Below are positions 21,705-33,762 of a stretch of 64,000 nucleotides of DNA, piece after piece. The stretch comes from Haberlea rhodopensis (taxonomy: Eukaryota > Streptophyta > Magnoliopsida > Lamiales > Gesneriaceae): the NCBI GenBank assembly GCA_907163345.1, contig CAJQUN010000427.1:124001-188000 (forward strand). The letters run 5' to 3'. The notes below the pieces were generated by a model that was not told the origin of the DNA, did not search any database, and saw only the letters and a list, made by a program, of their open reading frames with translations. Positions within the stretch are counted from its first letter, which is position 1, and the number at the start of each line of letters is the position of its first letter. Made by a program: the position numbers and the translations under genes.

Positions 21705-22422
21705 TGTACACCCAAATTAACTCCACTCAATCGATGGATTGATAACAAATATGTAGTACCATGAGTAGAGATCGATCCCACAATGATGTGTGAATTCTCT
21801 TGTTAATGGAAAGTAAAAAATACAATAAAATATGTGGTATGTGAGATGAATTAAAAATAATAATATTAAAAGCTAGTGATTAAAATACGAATTAAAAAAG
21901 ATATTGGTTTCAATCGACTTTATCTTGGAACTATGAATTCAATCATTGATTTCCACAAAAGATTTAGTTTTCAAATAAGTATTTATCAGTGGAGATTCAA
22001 CTCATATCTCACCTTATGCCTAGATAAAATAGCCCACGCGTTCTAAGTTAATCCTTACCGATCAATCAATCAAAACAACAGCAGTTAAGATAATATTAGC
22101 ATTAGCTTTTAAAACTAGTCAGAATGATAAAACTTAATATAATCCATGCGTCTATATTTAATCTAGTCAAGTGCTTTTCTTAAGAATTTAACAAACCCAA
22201 CAACATGAAATCGTCAATCTTAGTTGCTTCATAGGCCAAGCATTAGATTGTATGCAAAACTATTAGATGACCATTCTCATAATCAAACATATCAATAAAT
22301 AATAGAAAAGATTTTGATACTCAGTAAAAAAACAAATAAATAAGAACATAAATTTCATGAAAATCATAAATTCTAAGGTTTTGTCTTCCTCAACCAAGAA
22401 TAAAAAATTAGTTACTAAAAGT
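21705..22422 (-). mobile_element. B-family LTR fragment
   Basis: From GTACACCCAAATTAACTCCA onward it follows 12737-13450 and 16430-17170 at moderate identity, then stops at about 22422 where a plus-strand Athila LTR begins. It is older and more diverged than the two LTRs of element B. The junction with the A2 LTR is ambiguous because both share CTTATCA. Confidence 0.6.
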
Positions 22423-23600
22423 ATGATTTTTGCACTTATATTTCTGTGTTTTCTCAATATATTTTACTATGCTTCTTGAATGATATTACACTTTTTGTAT
22501 TAATTTGCATATTTCTGGAATTTAAGTGAAAGTACGAGAATATGAAGAAAATGGCTAAAACGATTAAAAAGGGAAGAAAGTTGAAGAAAATAGCAAAATC
22601 TTAATCCAAGACACGTGTCACATTTTTATCCTCAAATTTCATCATGTTCAAGCCATATTTTGGAAATATGGCCAATATAAAAGTTGTAGAACTCTTTTAT
22701 CTTCGCGTGGATAGTTAATTCGTTTAATTCAGAGATTGTATGAGAAAGTTATGAACAAAATATCAGGCGCCTATCAATAGCTGAAGCAACAAAAATCCTG
22801 AAGTGAAGATCGATCAGCATAAAGTGAAGATTAATCGCCGATGTACGAAAGTTGAAAAAATAAAAGATGGAGCTACGATTGATCGGTAGGCGGGAAAATC
22901 TAGAAAAAAATATCTTTTAGAGTTTGAGTCCTACAAGGAAACTACATATTCCTCTTCCACTATAAATACCATATGATGCACGAAATTTATCAGACATTGG
23001 CACATATTTTAACATAGGATTTGAGCCTCCGTCACACCTTCACCTTCACCATCATTCACCTTCATCCATTATTGTAGCACCTCAACTCACCAACTCATTC
23101 ATTAGTAGTGGATTGGTAGTTGAACATTTAAGTTGTGATAAAATACATGCCAATAATTCTCAAAATAGGGAGGATTTTTGGTGTCATATACATTATATTA
23201 AAATCGTTCCCAAAAACTTTATAAGTATAAAAAAAAAAAGTTCTTCTAATCTTCTTTTTGACATGTTGTCTCTATCTCTGAAATCATCCCAAAATGTCTA
23301 CGCTCACCATGTTTCCTCCTACATGAACAAACCCAACAAAATGAGCATATCAACACTATCATGGCTTTCAACAATACTAATAAAAATGCATAATAATGGA
23401 ATATACAGGACTGCCAGTAGTATATAGATTTATAGACGTTTCTTTGATTTTTCTGTTAACATATAATCATATTCATCAAATAAGGTTATATTATTAGAAT
23501 AAAAGCATAATTCCTCAATTACACATCCATTCATTGCTTGTTAAAACCATTGTTCAACTATTGTTAATAATTACGCATTCTCAACTATAACAATAACAAC

Positions 23601-23935
23601 GTCACTTTGACCCCGCATATTATATATTATAGCGGGACTTTGTCCCCGCATACTAAATATTAAAGCAGCACTTTGTCCCCGCATATTAAATATTATAGAG
23701 GCACTTTGACCCCGCATACTAAATATCATAGCGACAGTTTGACCCTGCATACTAAATCATAGTGGCAATATTATAGCGTTACTTTTTCTCCGCATAGTAA
23801 ATATTAAAGCGCTTTGTCCCCGCATACTAACATAGCGGCACTTTGTCCGCGCATGCTAAATATTGTAGCGGCAATTTGTCCTCACATACTAAAGCGGCAC
23901 TTTGACCCTGCATACTAAATATCGCAATTCAACTA
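23601..23935. repeat. 33-bp tandem array, 3' LTR of G (decayed)
   Basis: About ten units with the core AGCGGCACTTTG, then CCCCGCATACTAAATAT. Less regular than the copy in the other LTR, with partial units around 23760-23830. Confidence 0.85.
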
Positions 23936-24234
23936 AACTTGCTCAGTTCATCACATTTTTATAATTGCCATTTATACTCGTAAGTCCCTACATACCCGAT
24001 TGTCCAAAATCCAAATGAAGCTATCCTCATCTATTCCTGGACGCTCGTGAAGCACTATACCATTGCAGCAATCTCAAATTAGTACAATGTTATCAGTTTT
24101 ATGAAATAAAATATTCCAACTCCCAAAATAAGTGCTCATGCTCAAAGTACGATAGAAATTCATGTCATAAAACTAATATCCATTGAAGTATTCAAAGTTA
24201 GAAGAAATCAAAAATTTGAAAATTTTACAACTAC

Positions 24235-24480
24235 CGATCTATCGATCGCTCGCTTCCACCGATCTTTCAGTTATTTCTCCCGATCGATCAGTAAATGCTA
24301 AATTTTTGAACTTTAGCTACGGCCCTTGACCGATCGATCGCTTCACCCAACCGATCGATAGCTTGCCATCATCGATCGATCTATTGGTGCTTCTGATCGA
24401 TCGGTGGGCACCAGAAATTGCACCATAACCTATGACTCTTGACCGATAGACCGATTCACACCACCTATAGATCGGTCGTT
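24235..24480. repeat. GATCGATC palindrome cluster, 3' LTR of G
   Basis: Copies include ATCGATCGCTCG, CCGATCGATCAG, ACCGATCGATCGCT, ACCGATCGATAG, ATCGATCGATC and GATCGATCGGTG, plus weaker GATAGACCG and GATCGGTCG at the right. Confidence 0.82.
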
Positions 24481-24991
24481 GCTGTTACTCAAAAAATCTC
24501 CATTTTTGAAACCTTTTTCAATCCCAGCAACACACCCCTTTAAACTAACATCAAATTCTCCTCTCAGACACCCAAACTACTTCATCTACAAACAATATAT
24601 CATATTCCAAACATACAATCACAATATTCAAGAAATAATCAAAAGCTTCAAAATCCTCAAACACATAAACCCAACATTTAATTAAAATCATCATTAAACT
24701 TAATCAAAACTACCATTAAGACATAAATACTTACTTCTTGAACAACCCTCAAGGATTTGGGTCCAATAAGTGAAAATGTCTTGGATTTTTGGAAGAGGAA
24801 AATTGAAAAGGTTTTGAGGTGAAGTACTCGATTTTTAGTGTGTGAGTGGTGTGAAGTGTTTGAAGATAAGGTAACTTGGAATGCTTCCATATTTGCCATT
24901 AAATCCCCACTCTTATTTTCATAATAAACTGATCCATCATTACCACTACAGTTCTCATTTACTAACATTATTTTAAAAATGAGACACCACA

Positions 24992-25004
24992 TTTCTCCCC
25001 AATG
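24992..25004 (-). other. Element G polypurine tract
   Basis: Minus strand CATTGGGGAGAAA directly before the LTR start TGTGGTGTC. Confidence 0.7.
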
Positions 25005-25099
25005 TAAGAAATCTTGCCCCCGAAATTTGATATGCTTGCCAATAGGAATTATCATCCTGTGAAGTTTACGATTCGAAAAATAGTTCGGGGAAGCATTGT

Positions 25100-26570
25100 A
25101 TCATATTATCCCACTAAACTTTAACCATATGAATTATCTTCCTGTGAAGTTTACGACCCGCTCGATCCAAAATTCGGATAGGACGTTCTACATATGACAC
25201 ATTAGAGTCCAACTACACTTCTGTAGGCTGTAAGACATGTTAGGTATCTGGCTCATACTTTCTCAGCATAGATACATGGAATACGTCATGAATACTGGAT
25301 AAAGATGGTGGCAAGGCCAATCAATAAGCCAAAGTACCAATGTGTTGCAAAATATCATAAGGGCCCACATATCTTGGTGACAGTTTACCACTCGTCGTTT
25401 GTTGGCATAAGCGGCCTGTCTATCTTGTGATTCTTTCATTTTCTACCTTATCACATTTACTTTCTCTTCCATGTCCCAAATTAGTTCTGGCCCTTCAACT
25501 GAATTTTGATTTTCATCATCCCAGCATTACGGAGATCTACAACATCGACCATACATAGCTTCAATTGAAGCCATCGAAATACTTGCTTGATAACTATTGT
25601 TATAAGAAAAATTCTACAAATGATATGGAGTCTTGCCACGAGGAATCAAACTCCAATACATAAGCTCGTAACATGTCTTCGAGCATCTGTATAGTACGTT
25701 CTGTCTGACCATCTGTCTGTGGGTGATATGATGTACTCAACCTCACTTCAGTTCTCATAGCTGACTGTAATCCTTCCCAGAAGTGGGAAGTGAACCTCAG
25801 ATCTCGATCAGAGACAATGGAAACTGGAATTCCATGAAGTAGTACCACATCTCGAATGTAAAAGTTGAGCCATTTTCAAATATGTGAAGGTCCTGATGTA
25901 CGGTATGAAATGAGCCACTTTTGTCAATATGTCAACAATTACCCAAATGGCATCAAATCAGAATGAATCCTCGGTAAATGGGTTACAAAATCAATCGATA
26001 TGTGCTTTCATTCCACAGTGGCACTTCTAAACTCCTTAATTCACCCCCTGGTCTCTTTCAGCTTTTACTCGCAGACATATCAAGCACTTTTTCACAAATT
26101 CTACCACATCTCGTTTCATCCTTTCCACCAGAACTGAAAGCATAAATCCTTGTACATAGTCTTTCTTCCTGGATGTATACTATATTGGCTACAATGAGCT
26201 TTGGTTAAAATTTCCCGTCGTAATCCAGAAGCAGGAGGAACTACCCAACGTCCTCCAAATTTTAATCTACTGTCCCCAGTTATCTTGAAATTGGATAGTT
26301 TTCCCTGAGAGACCAATGTTATCCAATTCTGTATCTCAGCATCTATTCTTTGAGCCTCTATGATATTCTCAAATATAACTGGTTCAGCTAATAATGTTGA
26401 TACACGAACAGGCAAGACTGACACGCCAAAGCCATATCCCAACTGACAATATGAAGTCATCAAGGCTGACAATTGAATTATCTCTTCAGTAGTACCCTTG
26501 ACCTTACGACTCAAAGCATCCACAGTCAAATTAGCCCGACCGGAATGATCTAATCTCGCAATCATAGTCT
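25100..26570 (-). pseudogene. Element G integrase with degenerate C-terminal module
   Basis: The minus strand gives, in order, the zinc-binding HHCC start within ILTKAHCSQYSIHPGRKTMY (about 26215-26155), then after decay SIVSDRDLRFTSHFWEGLQ (25820-25765) with the second catalytic Asp, and SYHPQTDGQTERTIQMLEDM (25731-25672) with the catalytic Glu. Beyond this, frames around 25400-25250 read GKLSPRYVGPY, ALPPSLSSIHDVFHVS and MLRKYEPDT, the GPY/F module of chromoviruses. A short VKV-W-like piece near 25120 may be what is left of a chromodomain. The first catalytic Asp region (25850-26100) is badly damaged. Not functional. Confidence 0.8.
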
Positions 26571-27960
26571 TTCAGTAAATCCACATCTCTTTTGTCTCAT
26601 GTTCAACTCGGCTTGAGTAAATAAGAATTTCGAGCTCTTATGATCTGTAAAAATGGTAAATGACGTATCATATAGGTAATGCCGCCAAATTTTTAAGGCA
26701 AACACAATGGCATCTAGCTCTAAGTCGTGCATTGAATATTTCATCTTGTGTGGTTTTGTTTATCTCATAGCATAAGCTACCACATGCTTATCTTGCATTA
26801 GCACAACCTAGTCCTTGAAAAGAGGTAGCAGTGAACACCACAAATCCATGATTCTCTGTAGGAATAAGAAGCACTGGAGAGGTCGTCAAACGATGCTTTA
26901 ATTCCTGAAAACTTTTCCCACAAGCCTCAGACCACTGATATTTAACTCCTTTCTGAGTCAACTGTGTCAAATGTTTAGCATTTTTTGAAAATCCTTCAAT
27001 AAATCTTCTATAGTAACCTGTCATTCCTAGAAAACTCTGAATCACCAGCACTAAGGTAGGCTCAGACCACTGCAATACTGATCAACTGATATTACATCCC
27101 TGGAATTTACGTGACCCAGAAATACCACCCTATCCAACCAAAATTTGCATTTGCTGAATTTAGCATACAATTGTTTGTCCCTTAGAATTTGCAACACTAT
27201 ACGCAAATGGAACGCATGCTCTGTTTCATCTTTCGAATATACCAAAAGGTCATCGATGAAAATAATTACAAACTTATCAAGGTATTGTTGAAATACCCGA
27301 TTCATCAAATCCATAAAGACATCATGTGCATTTTGTTAATCAAAAGGGCATCACCAAAAACTCATAATGTCCTTACCTTGTTCGAAAAAGCAGTCTTTTG
27401 TACATCTTCCTCCCTTATTCATATTTGATGATATCTCGATCGTAAGTAATCTTTGAACAAATGGCAGTCCCTTGCAACTGGTCAAACAAGTCGTCAATAC
27501 GAGGGTTGTGGTATTTATTCTTCACTGTTACCTTGCAACTGGTCAAACAAGTCGTCAATACGAGGGTTGTGGTATTTATTCTTCACTGTTACCTTGTTGA
27601 GCTGTCGGTAATCCATAAGCGCATCGAACCATCCTTCTTCTTCACGAATAAGACTGGATCTCCCCAAGGTGACACACTGGGCGTATATAACCGTGGTCAG
27701 TCAATTCCTAAAACTGAGCTTTCCATTCCCTCAGTTCAGCTAGGGCTATTTGATATGGTGCTCGAGAAACTAGAGACACCCCGACACTAATTCAATCCCG
27801 AATTCGACTTCTCGAACTGGTGAAAAACTGGGAATTGCATCAGGAAATACATCTGTAAATTTAGCAACCACTGGTATTTCATCAATTCTCACTTCCTTTC
27901 TCTTCTCAGCTATGTCAAAGCATATATCAAATACCCAGTATGCCCATGTTTCAGTAGCCA
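26562..27960 (-). pseudogene. Element G reverse transcriptase and RNase H
   Basis: Minus-strand pieces: a DYRQLNK box near 27600, RT active site FIDDLLVYSKDE (27264-27229), KCKFWLDRVVFLGHV, then FLGMTGYYRRFIEGFSKNAK (27037-26978) of the connection, and RNase H with YSMHDLELDAIVFALKIWRH and TIFTDHKSSKFLF. Frames change several times and a 61-bp tandem duplication (27470-27591) lies in the N-terminal RT region. The FIDD form of the catalytic box is usual in chromoviruses. Confidence 0.85.
27470..27591. repeat. 61-bp exact tandem duplication in the RT pseudogene
   Basis: 27470-27530 and 27531-27591 are the same 61 bases, beginning CCTTGCAACTGGTC and ending CTTCACTGTTA. It is not a multiple of three, so it adds a frameshift. 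Confidence 0.92.
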
Positions 27961-28019
27961 GGACATTGTGATAGCAGACACTAGCGGAATTTTTGGACGA
28001 GAGCCTTGCCCATAAACTT

Positions 28020-28346
28020 TCATTGTTTCCCTTGATCAGACCACAATCGGACTATCCGTTGGTAACAATCAACAATGGCTTGGTATCTATTCAATACATC
28101 GATGCATAATATACAACCAAAATCTTGCATCTCCAATACTATCAAATCAGCCCTGAGTTCTTTGTCACCAAACGAATTACTACACCCAATTATTATCCCG
28201 GTAGTGACTGCAAGATTTCCCGTGGTTGTCCAGACAGAGAGAGGTGTGGGGAGAAAAGATGAGCACATATACTTTTCAACAAAAGCAGTCGAGACAAAAT
28301 AATATGAGGCACCTATATCTATCAACATAAACGCGGGGAAGTACAT
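28020..28346 (-). pseudogene. Element G protease
   Basis: 108 residues starting MYFPAFMLIDIGASYYFVST. The retropepsin active site should be D-T/S-G; here it is DIG, so the catalytic-site Thr is replaced (a C to T change would give this). Later SVWTTTGN and ADLIVLEMQDFGCILCIDVL correspond to the flap and the F-D-V-I-LG-DWL part, with ILCIDVL altered. It lies between gag zinc knuckles and RT as expected. Confidence 0.8.
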
Positions 28347-28349
28347 AAA

Positions 28350-29660
28350 TAAAACTTACCCGCAATCACCTCCTCAGGAGCCGCTTCAGCTTGTTCCCTA
28401 TTTAATGCGTAGAGTTGGCCATGGGGCGGTCCTGAAGTTTGCCCCCTAACTTGTCCACCAAAGGATCGAGGCATAAATTGTTATCGTTGTTATACAGTTC
28501 CTTCAGAAAGCTGCCTCGGTTATCTGGACAATTCCGTGCAATATGGCCCATTATGCCACATTCGTAACAGGCTGGACAATCCCTGATTCGGTGGGGTCCT
28601 CTACATTTAAAACATATGTATTCCCCTGTCCCACCCGATTGAGTTGATCCTCGATTCGATTGGACAACACTTCTATGGTCCCCGAAGCTACGAGAATCAG
28701 CATGTCTACTGCCGAAACAAGAGAAAGATGAAGTCCCTTGTGCTTTAAAACTTTCTCATCGAGGTTTCAGATAATCATAGATTGATCTCTGAGGCTACAC
28801 TAGATCTTTATAATTACTGACTCCTATTTCCGCCGATTAAGCTTTTGTCAGTGCATCATCAAATGATGTTGGGTTGTTAGACATAACCCTGTCAAAGAGC
28901 TCCAGCTTTAGTCCTTTAATAATTGTCTCATCTTGGCTGAGAATTGGTGCCGATATGTGGCACGTACCTCAGTAATGATGATTATTGCAGGGCTATACTC
29001 ATCTACAGTCATGCTGCCCTGTTTTAAACTAGTAAATTCATTCTCCTTTAACTATCGAGCTGCAGCTGAAAATTACCGGTTCAAGAACCGAGTTCTGAAT
29101 AATTCCAGTCAATAGTGTGCCCCTGAGCTCTTGCCTCCAATATTGTTGACTTCCACCACAAGGATGCTTTCTTAGCCAATTGAAATTCTGTAAGTCTTAA
29201 CCACGCAGACCTAGCACAAGGTGCTACTACAAAGATCTTTTCAATCTGCTCTAACCATTCATCAGCTTCCTCGCCAGATTCAGTCCCATCGAATCGTGGT
29301 GAATGAAATCATACAAATTGAGTTAGACTCAATTCTCCCGGTAATAACAATTGTTCGACAGGTTCTGGACCCAAGGCAGGTTGTGGGAGAGAATGTGCTT
29401 GTCCGACACTGGCATTGATAATACAACATCTCCCATATCTTCCGGTTGATTCACAGATTCCCGTGCTGCAATGCTAGAATACAATGGTTAACAACAATAT
29501 GCAGAATGCAAATCATGAAAGGCTATAAATTTCTTTCGACATAAACATTTCAAGTCATATATCATAGCAATCTACCAACAGTTATTCAAAAATGCATAAT
29601 TATGTGACTAAGGAATCACTTATTCCTCACCACTACCCATACCATTTCTTTACTTACCCA
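28350..29660 (-). pseudogene. Element G gag
   Basis: Minus-strand fragments include KKASLWWKSTILEARAQG (about 29175-29122), the W-W helix of the retrotransposon gag core, and two CCHC knuckles, CFKCRGPHRIRDC and CYECGIMGHIARNC (28615-28535). The first knuckle is the short C-x2-C-x3-H-x4-C form; two knuckles are unusual in plant chromovirus gag but do occur. Stops break the frame in the N-terminal half. Confidence 0.78.
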
Positions 29661-29674
29661 GACATCTTACCACT

Positions 29675-29686
29675 GCTCTGATACCA
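29675..29686 (-). other. Element G primer binding site (initiator tRNA-Met)
   Basis: Minus strand TGGTATCAGAGC, four bases after the LTR end GGTGCTACA. Confidence 0.92.
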
Positions 29687-30187
29687 CTAATGTAGCACCT
29701 CAACTCACCAACTCATTCATTAGTGTGGATTAGTAGTTGAACACTTATGATAAAATACATGCCAATAGTTCTCAAAATAGGGAGAATTTGTGGTGTCAGA
29801 TACATTACAATAAAAACGTTCCCAAAAATTTTCTAAGTAAACAAAAGCTAAAGTTCTTATAATCCTCATTTTGACATGTTGTCTCTATCTTTGAAATCAT
29901 TCCAAAATGTCTACGTTCGCCATGTTTCCCCCTACATGAACAAACCCAACACAATGAGCATATTAACACATCATGGTTTTCAACAAAGCATAAAAATGGA
30001 ATATAAAGGACTGCATATAGTATACGCATTTATAGACATTTCTTTGATTGTTCCTGTTAACATATAATCATAATCATCAAATGAAGTTATATTAAGAATA
30101 AAGCATAATTCAATTACACATCCATTCTTTGCTTGTTAAACCATTGTTCAACTATCGTTAATAATTATGCATTCTCCACTATACAAT

Positions 30188-30550
30188 AATAGCGGCACTT
30201 TGACCCCGCATACTAAATATTATAGCGGCACTTTGTCCCCGCATACTAAATATTAAGCGCCACTTTGTCCCCACATACTAAATATTATAGGCACTTTGAC
30301 CCTGCATACTAAATATCATAACGGCACTTTGACCCCGCATACTAAATATCATTGTGGCACGTTGTCCCCGCATACTAAATATTAAAGCGGCAATTTGTCC
30401 CCGCATACTAAATATTAAAGTGTCACTTTGTCCCCGCATACTAAATATCATAGCGGCACTTTGACCCCGCATACTAAATATCATAGCAGCACTTTGTCCC
30501 CGCGTGTCAAATATTATAGCTGCACTTTGACCCCGCATACTAAATATCGA
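30188..30550. repeat. 33-bp tandem array, 5' LTR of G
   Basis: Eleven units of 32-33 bp with consensus (C/T)ATAGCGGCACTTTG(A/T), then CCCCGCATACTAAATAT. On the minus strand each unit pairs GCGGGG with GCCGC 12-13 bases on, so GCGG...CCGC stems can form. Because 33 is a multiple of three the minus strand stays open and translates as an 11-residue repeat (MRGQSAAMIFS type); this peptide is not a real gene product. Confidence 0.93.
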
Positions 30551-30849
30551 AGTTCAAGTACACTTGCTCACTTCATCACATTTATATTATACTCGTACAC
30601 CATTATGTACCTGATTGTCCAAAATCCAAATGAAGCTATCCTCTTCTATTCTCGGACGCTCGTGAAGGCTCTATACCATTTCAGCAATCTCAAATTAGTA
30701 CAATGTTATCATTTTTATGAAATAAAATACTCTGACTCCCAAAATAAGTGTTCATGCTCAAAGTACGATTAAAATTCATGTAATAGCACTAATATCCATT
30801 AAAGTACTCAAAGTTATAAGAAATTGAAAATTTGGAAATTTTACAACTA

Positions 30850-31067
30850 CAGATTGATCAGTTGAAACGACGATCGATCATTTGTTTCTCCCGATCGATA
30901 GGTAAATGCTAAATTTTTTAACTTTAGCTACTACCCTTGGCCAATCGATCGCTTCACCCAACCGATCGATCGCTTGCATCAATTGATTGATCGGTTGGCA
31001 CCAGAAATTGTACCCTAAACTACGACTCTTGATCGATCGATCGGTTCACACCACCGATCGATCTGTC
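30850..31067. repeat. GATCGATC palindrome cluster, 5' LTR of G
   Basis: Includes GACGATCGATCA, CCCGATCGATAG, CCAATCGATCGCT, ACCGATCGATCGCT, TTGATCGATCGATCGG and ACCGATCGATCTG. Confidence 0.85.
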
Positions 31068-32934
31068 TCTGTTCTTACTAAAAAAATCTCCATTTTTGAA
31101 CCATTTCCAATCCAGCGACACACCCCTTTAAACTAACATCAAATTCTATTCTCATACACCCAAACTACTTCATCTACAAACAATATCTCATATTCCAAAC
31201 ATACAATCACAATATTCAAGAAATCATCAAAAGCTTCAAAATCCCCAAACACATAAACCCAACATTTAATCAAAATCATCATTAAACTTAATCAAAACTA
31301 ACATTAAGACATAAATACTTACTTCTTGAACAACACTCAAGGATTTGGGTCCAATTAAGTGAAAATGTCATGTATTTTGGAAGAGGAAAACTGAAAGGGT
31401 TTTGAGGTGAAGAACTCGATTTTTAGTGTTTGAGTTATGTTAAGTGTTTGAAGATAAGGTAACTTGAAGTGCTTCCATATTTGCCATTAAATCGCCACTC
31501 TTATTTTTCATAATAAATTGATCCCAACTAAATAGTTATTGTTAAATTATTATTACCACTACAATTCTCATTTACTAACATTAATTTAAAAATGAGACAT
31601 CACAATCATCTACCCTAGGAATTGGAACAAACCAACAAGGGGATTGAAGATGAGATCGATAAGGAAGCGAGATAGGAATTGAGGATCTATAAACGGAGTT
31701 GACCCCATCATTTTATCTTTTCTTGAAACATTAGTTTTGCTCAGTTTTGCTTTATTGATGAAATATATTTATTTTCAAGATTAGGGGATCCATTGTTTTG
31801 AACATGTGACTTGTTTATTGGTTATTGTTTGAATTTTATATGCATAATTTATGTTCTTAATACTTTCAAGGGAATGATCACCTTTCAATGATTTTAGTTA
31901 TTGTGATTGATGTTGAACATACGATATTGCAATATGCCATAGTAAATTAAGCCTTGGGTTTTAGATTGAAACTGACCAAGTAAAATCTAACACACGTGTA
32001 CCCAATCGAATGTTAGTAGTTTTCACAAATCCTAATGCAATATTAATTGTTCAGTAAGGACACGTGTAAGGACCCCCGTGCCCTTAACCCGTTATTAGTG
32101 TATTAATCCATACCATTAGTGCATATAATCATACTATCATGGGGAAAAACCATATGCAAGTACGATACCATATGCTATCCAGAACATTTCTTGCATTTGA
32201 TCCTCATAATATTCAAATTCCCCAACCAAGATTACATATACAACATGCACCCTCATAATACACTAACATGCTCTCAGTTCATTTAGCAATGCCATATTTA
32301 ATTGCATGCAAACCATAATGAACAGAGAAAGGCCGTAGCCCATTTATACATTCCATATACACGTAAATGTACTCACATAAGAGCATCCAATGAATAAGCG
32401 TGTATCTGATGTATAAAACACTATACCGGATACCGTTACTAGTACTTCAATCCTGGAAGCACCTCCCAAGCACGACTCGATCTCAACTTTGGATCTATGC
32501 ACTTATTCAACCAGCTCTGGTACCTCGATCCTGGAAGTACCTCTAATCAACAGCCCGAGCTCAACTCCAAAGCTGCTGCTACACCTGTATCACCTGTCCC
32601 AACAGAGACAGCCCCCACACGGGGTGAGCATACCAATACCACCAATCCAATAATCATAATATTGCAGTTCATAATTTACAAAATGTAAATTCCATGAATT
32701 TAAATGATACTCCCTGGATGGTATCATCCTCATCCGGATCCCCTGTGTTGTCCCTGTTCTCAAAATAACCAAACTCATCAAATTCCCAAAGCCAATTAAT
32801 CGGCACATAGATTAACTAATACCATTTCTATTATGCCAGTTCCATAATCAATAGGGTAAAATCATTATATAAAAGACCGTAGATATCACATATATCTAAC
32901 CAATGATTTCATGTTTCTATTTCATTACTCGCTC

Positions 32935-33060
32935 CACAATAGCGGCATTTCAAACCCCGCGCACGGTCAACAATAGCGGCGTCATAACCGATGGTCGCTC
33001 AACGGCGACAACATCCCAAATCATTGCTCGCTTAATAGCGGCACCGTATGGTTCCCATTT
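32935..33060. repeat. GCCGC / GCGAG alternating array, solo LTR
   Basis: Plus-strand units AATAGCGGC, CCCCGCGCACG, AATAGCGGCG, GGTCGCTCAACGGCGAC, TTGCTCGC and AATAGCGGC. Same layout at 46755-46880 and, reversed, at 50785-50900. Confidence 0.75.
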
Positions 33061-33642
33061 AGCGCAATTACTATTTACCATGCATATCACTATCCATCTA
33101 TAGCAAGTACCATGTACCATGCATTTCAACATCCATTTATTGCAAATACTACATACCACGTATTTCAACGTCCATTTAATGCAATTACCACATACCATGC
33201 ATTTTACAGTTGTAACATTATAATAGGCTATGCTCGTACGTCATACGTACCTTATACTTCCGTAGCTCGAGTCCGACCTAGCCTGAGTCCCACGACCCGA
33301 TGAATTATGTGCTAACACATAAATAGTTCACAATTAAACACAAGCATGCAACTACGTGCCCAAGCACGTTCATAACCTCAAAAACCCATCGTCAATCCAT
33401 GACGATTACCAAACTACAAGCCCCCGGCTAGGTATGCCTAAAACCCAAAAGTATTCCATTTAAAAAGTCTAAAAGATAGCCAAAACTCAACCGAGAGTTC
33501 CGTTGAATTAACTTGGCTCCAACCAAACCATTTTAAAAGCCTAGCATTCCCATTGGAATGTGAACATTGCCCGGAAGCCGACCATTTAAGTCGCAAATTC
33601 AAAATCCCACGAAAAAGCCAAGAAAACCAACAAACACTCGCT

Positions 33643-33762
33643 GGCGATCGATCGCTAGCCCCCTTGGCGATCGATCGCTCAAAAGTGGCGATCGATCGCT
33701 GCTTCGAAGAAAAGTCTACTGCTCGCATGCGATCGATCGCCTACTTCGGGCGATCGATCGCC
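33643..33762. repeat. GATCGATC palindrome cluster, solo LTR
   Basis: Five intact GCGATCGATCGC 12-mers in 120 bp (starting about 33644, 33665, 33686, 33729, 33750), spaced 21-43 bp. Confidence 0.95.

Larger units (their letters stand above)
23073..24991 (-). mobile_element. Element G 3' LTR
   Basis: 1919 bp. Matches 29691-31604 in order with scattered substitutions and indels. In transcript sense it carries first the GATCGATC cluster (24480-24235) and then the CGGGG/GCCGC array (23935-23601). Confidence 0.85.
23073..31604 (-). mobile_element. Chromovirus (Ty3/gypsy) element G, complete but decayed
   Basis: Two LTRs of about 1.9 kb begin TGTAGCACCTC on the plus strand and end GACAYCACA. Flanks are ATTAT (23068-23072) and ATCAT (31605-31609), one mismatch. 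Order on the minus strand: 5' LTR, initiator-Met primer site, gag with two zinc knuckles, protease, RT, RNase H, integrase with a GPY/F-type module (GKLSPRY), polypurine tract, 3' LTR. Stops and frameshifts are frequent. The lineage is chromoviral, probably Tekay/Del-like, judged from the integrase C-terminus and primer. Confidence 0.88.
29691..31604 (-). mobile_element. Element G 5' LTR
   Basis: 1914 bp, same ends as 23073-24991. Its tandem array is the better preserved of the pair. Confidence 0.88.

Noticed and set aside
30278..30538. 86-codon repeat protein (MRGQSAAMIFS type)
   Set aside because: Direct translation of a 33-bp DNA repeat in an LTR; no start context, and the sister LTR lacks it.
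30188..30550. CRISPR-like look of regularly spaced repeats
   Set aside because: Units abut with no unique spacers, and the context is a plant LTR.
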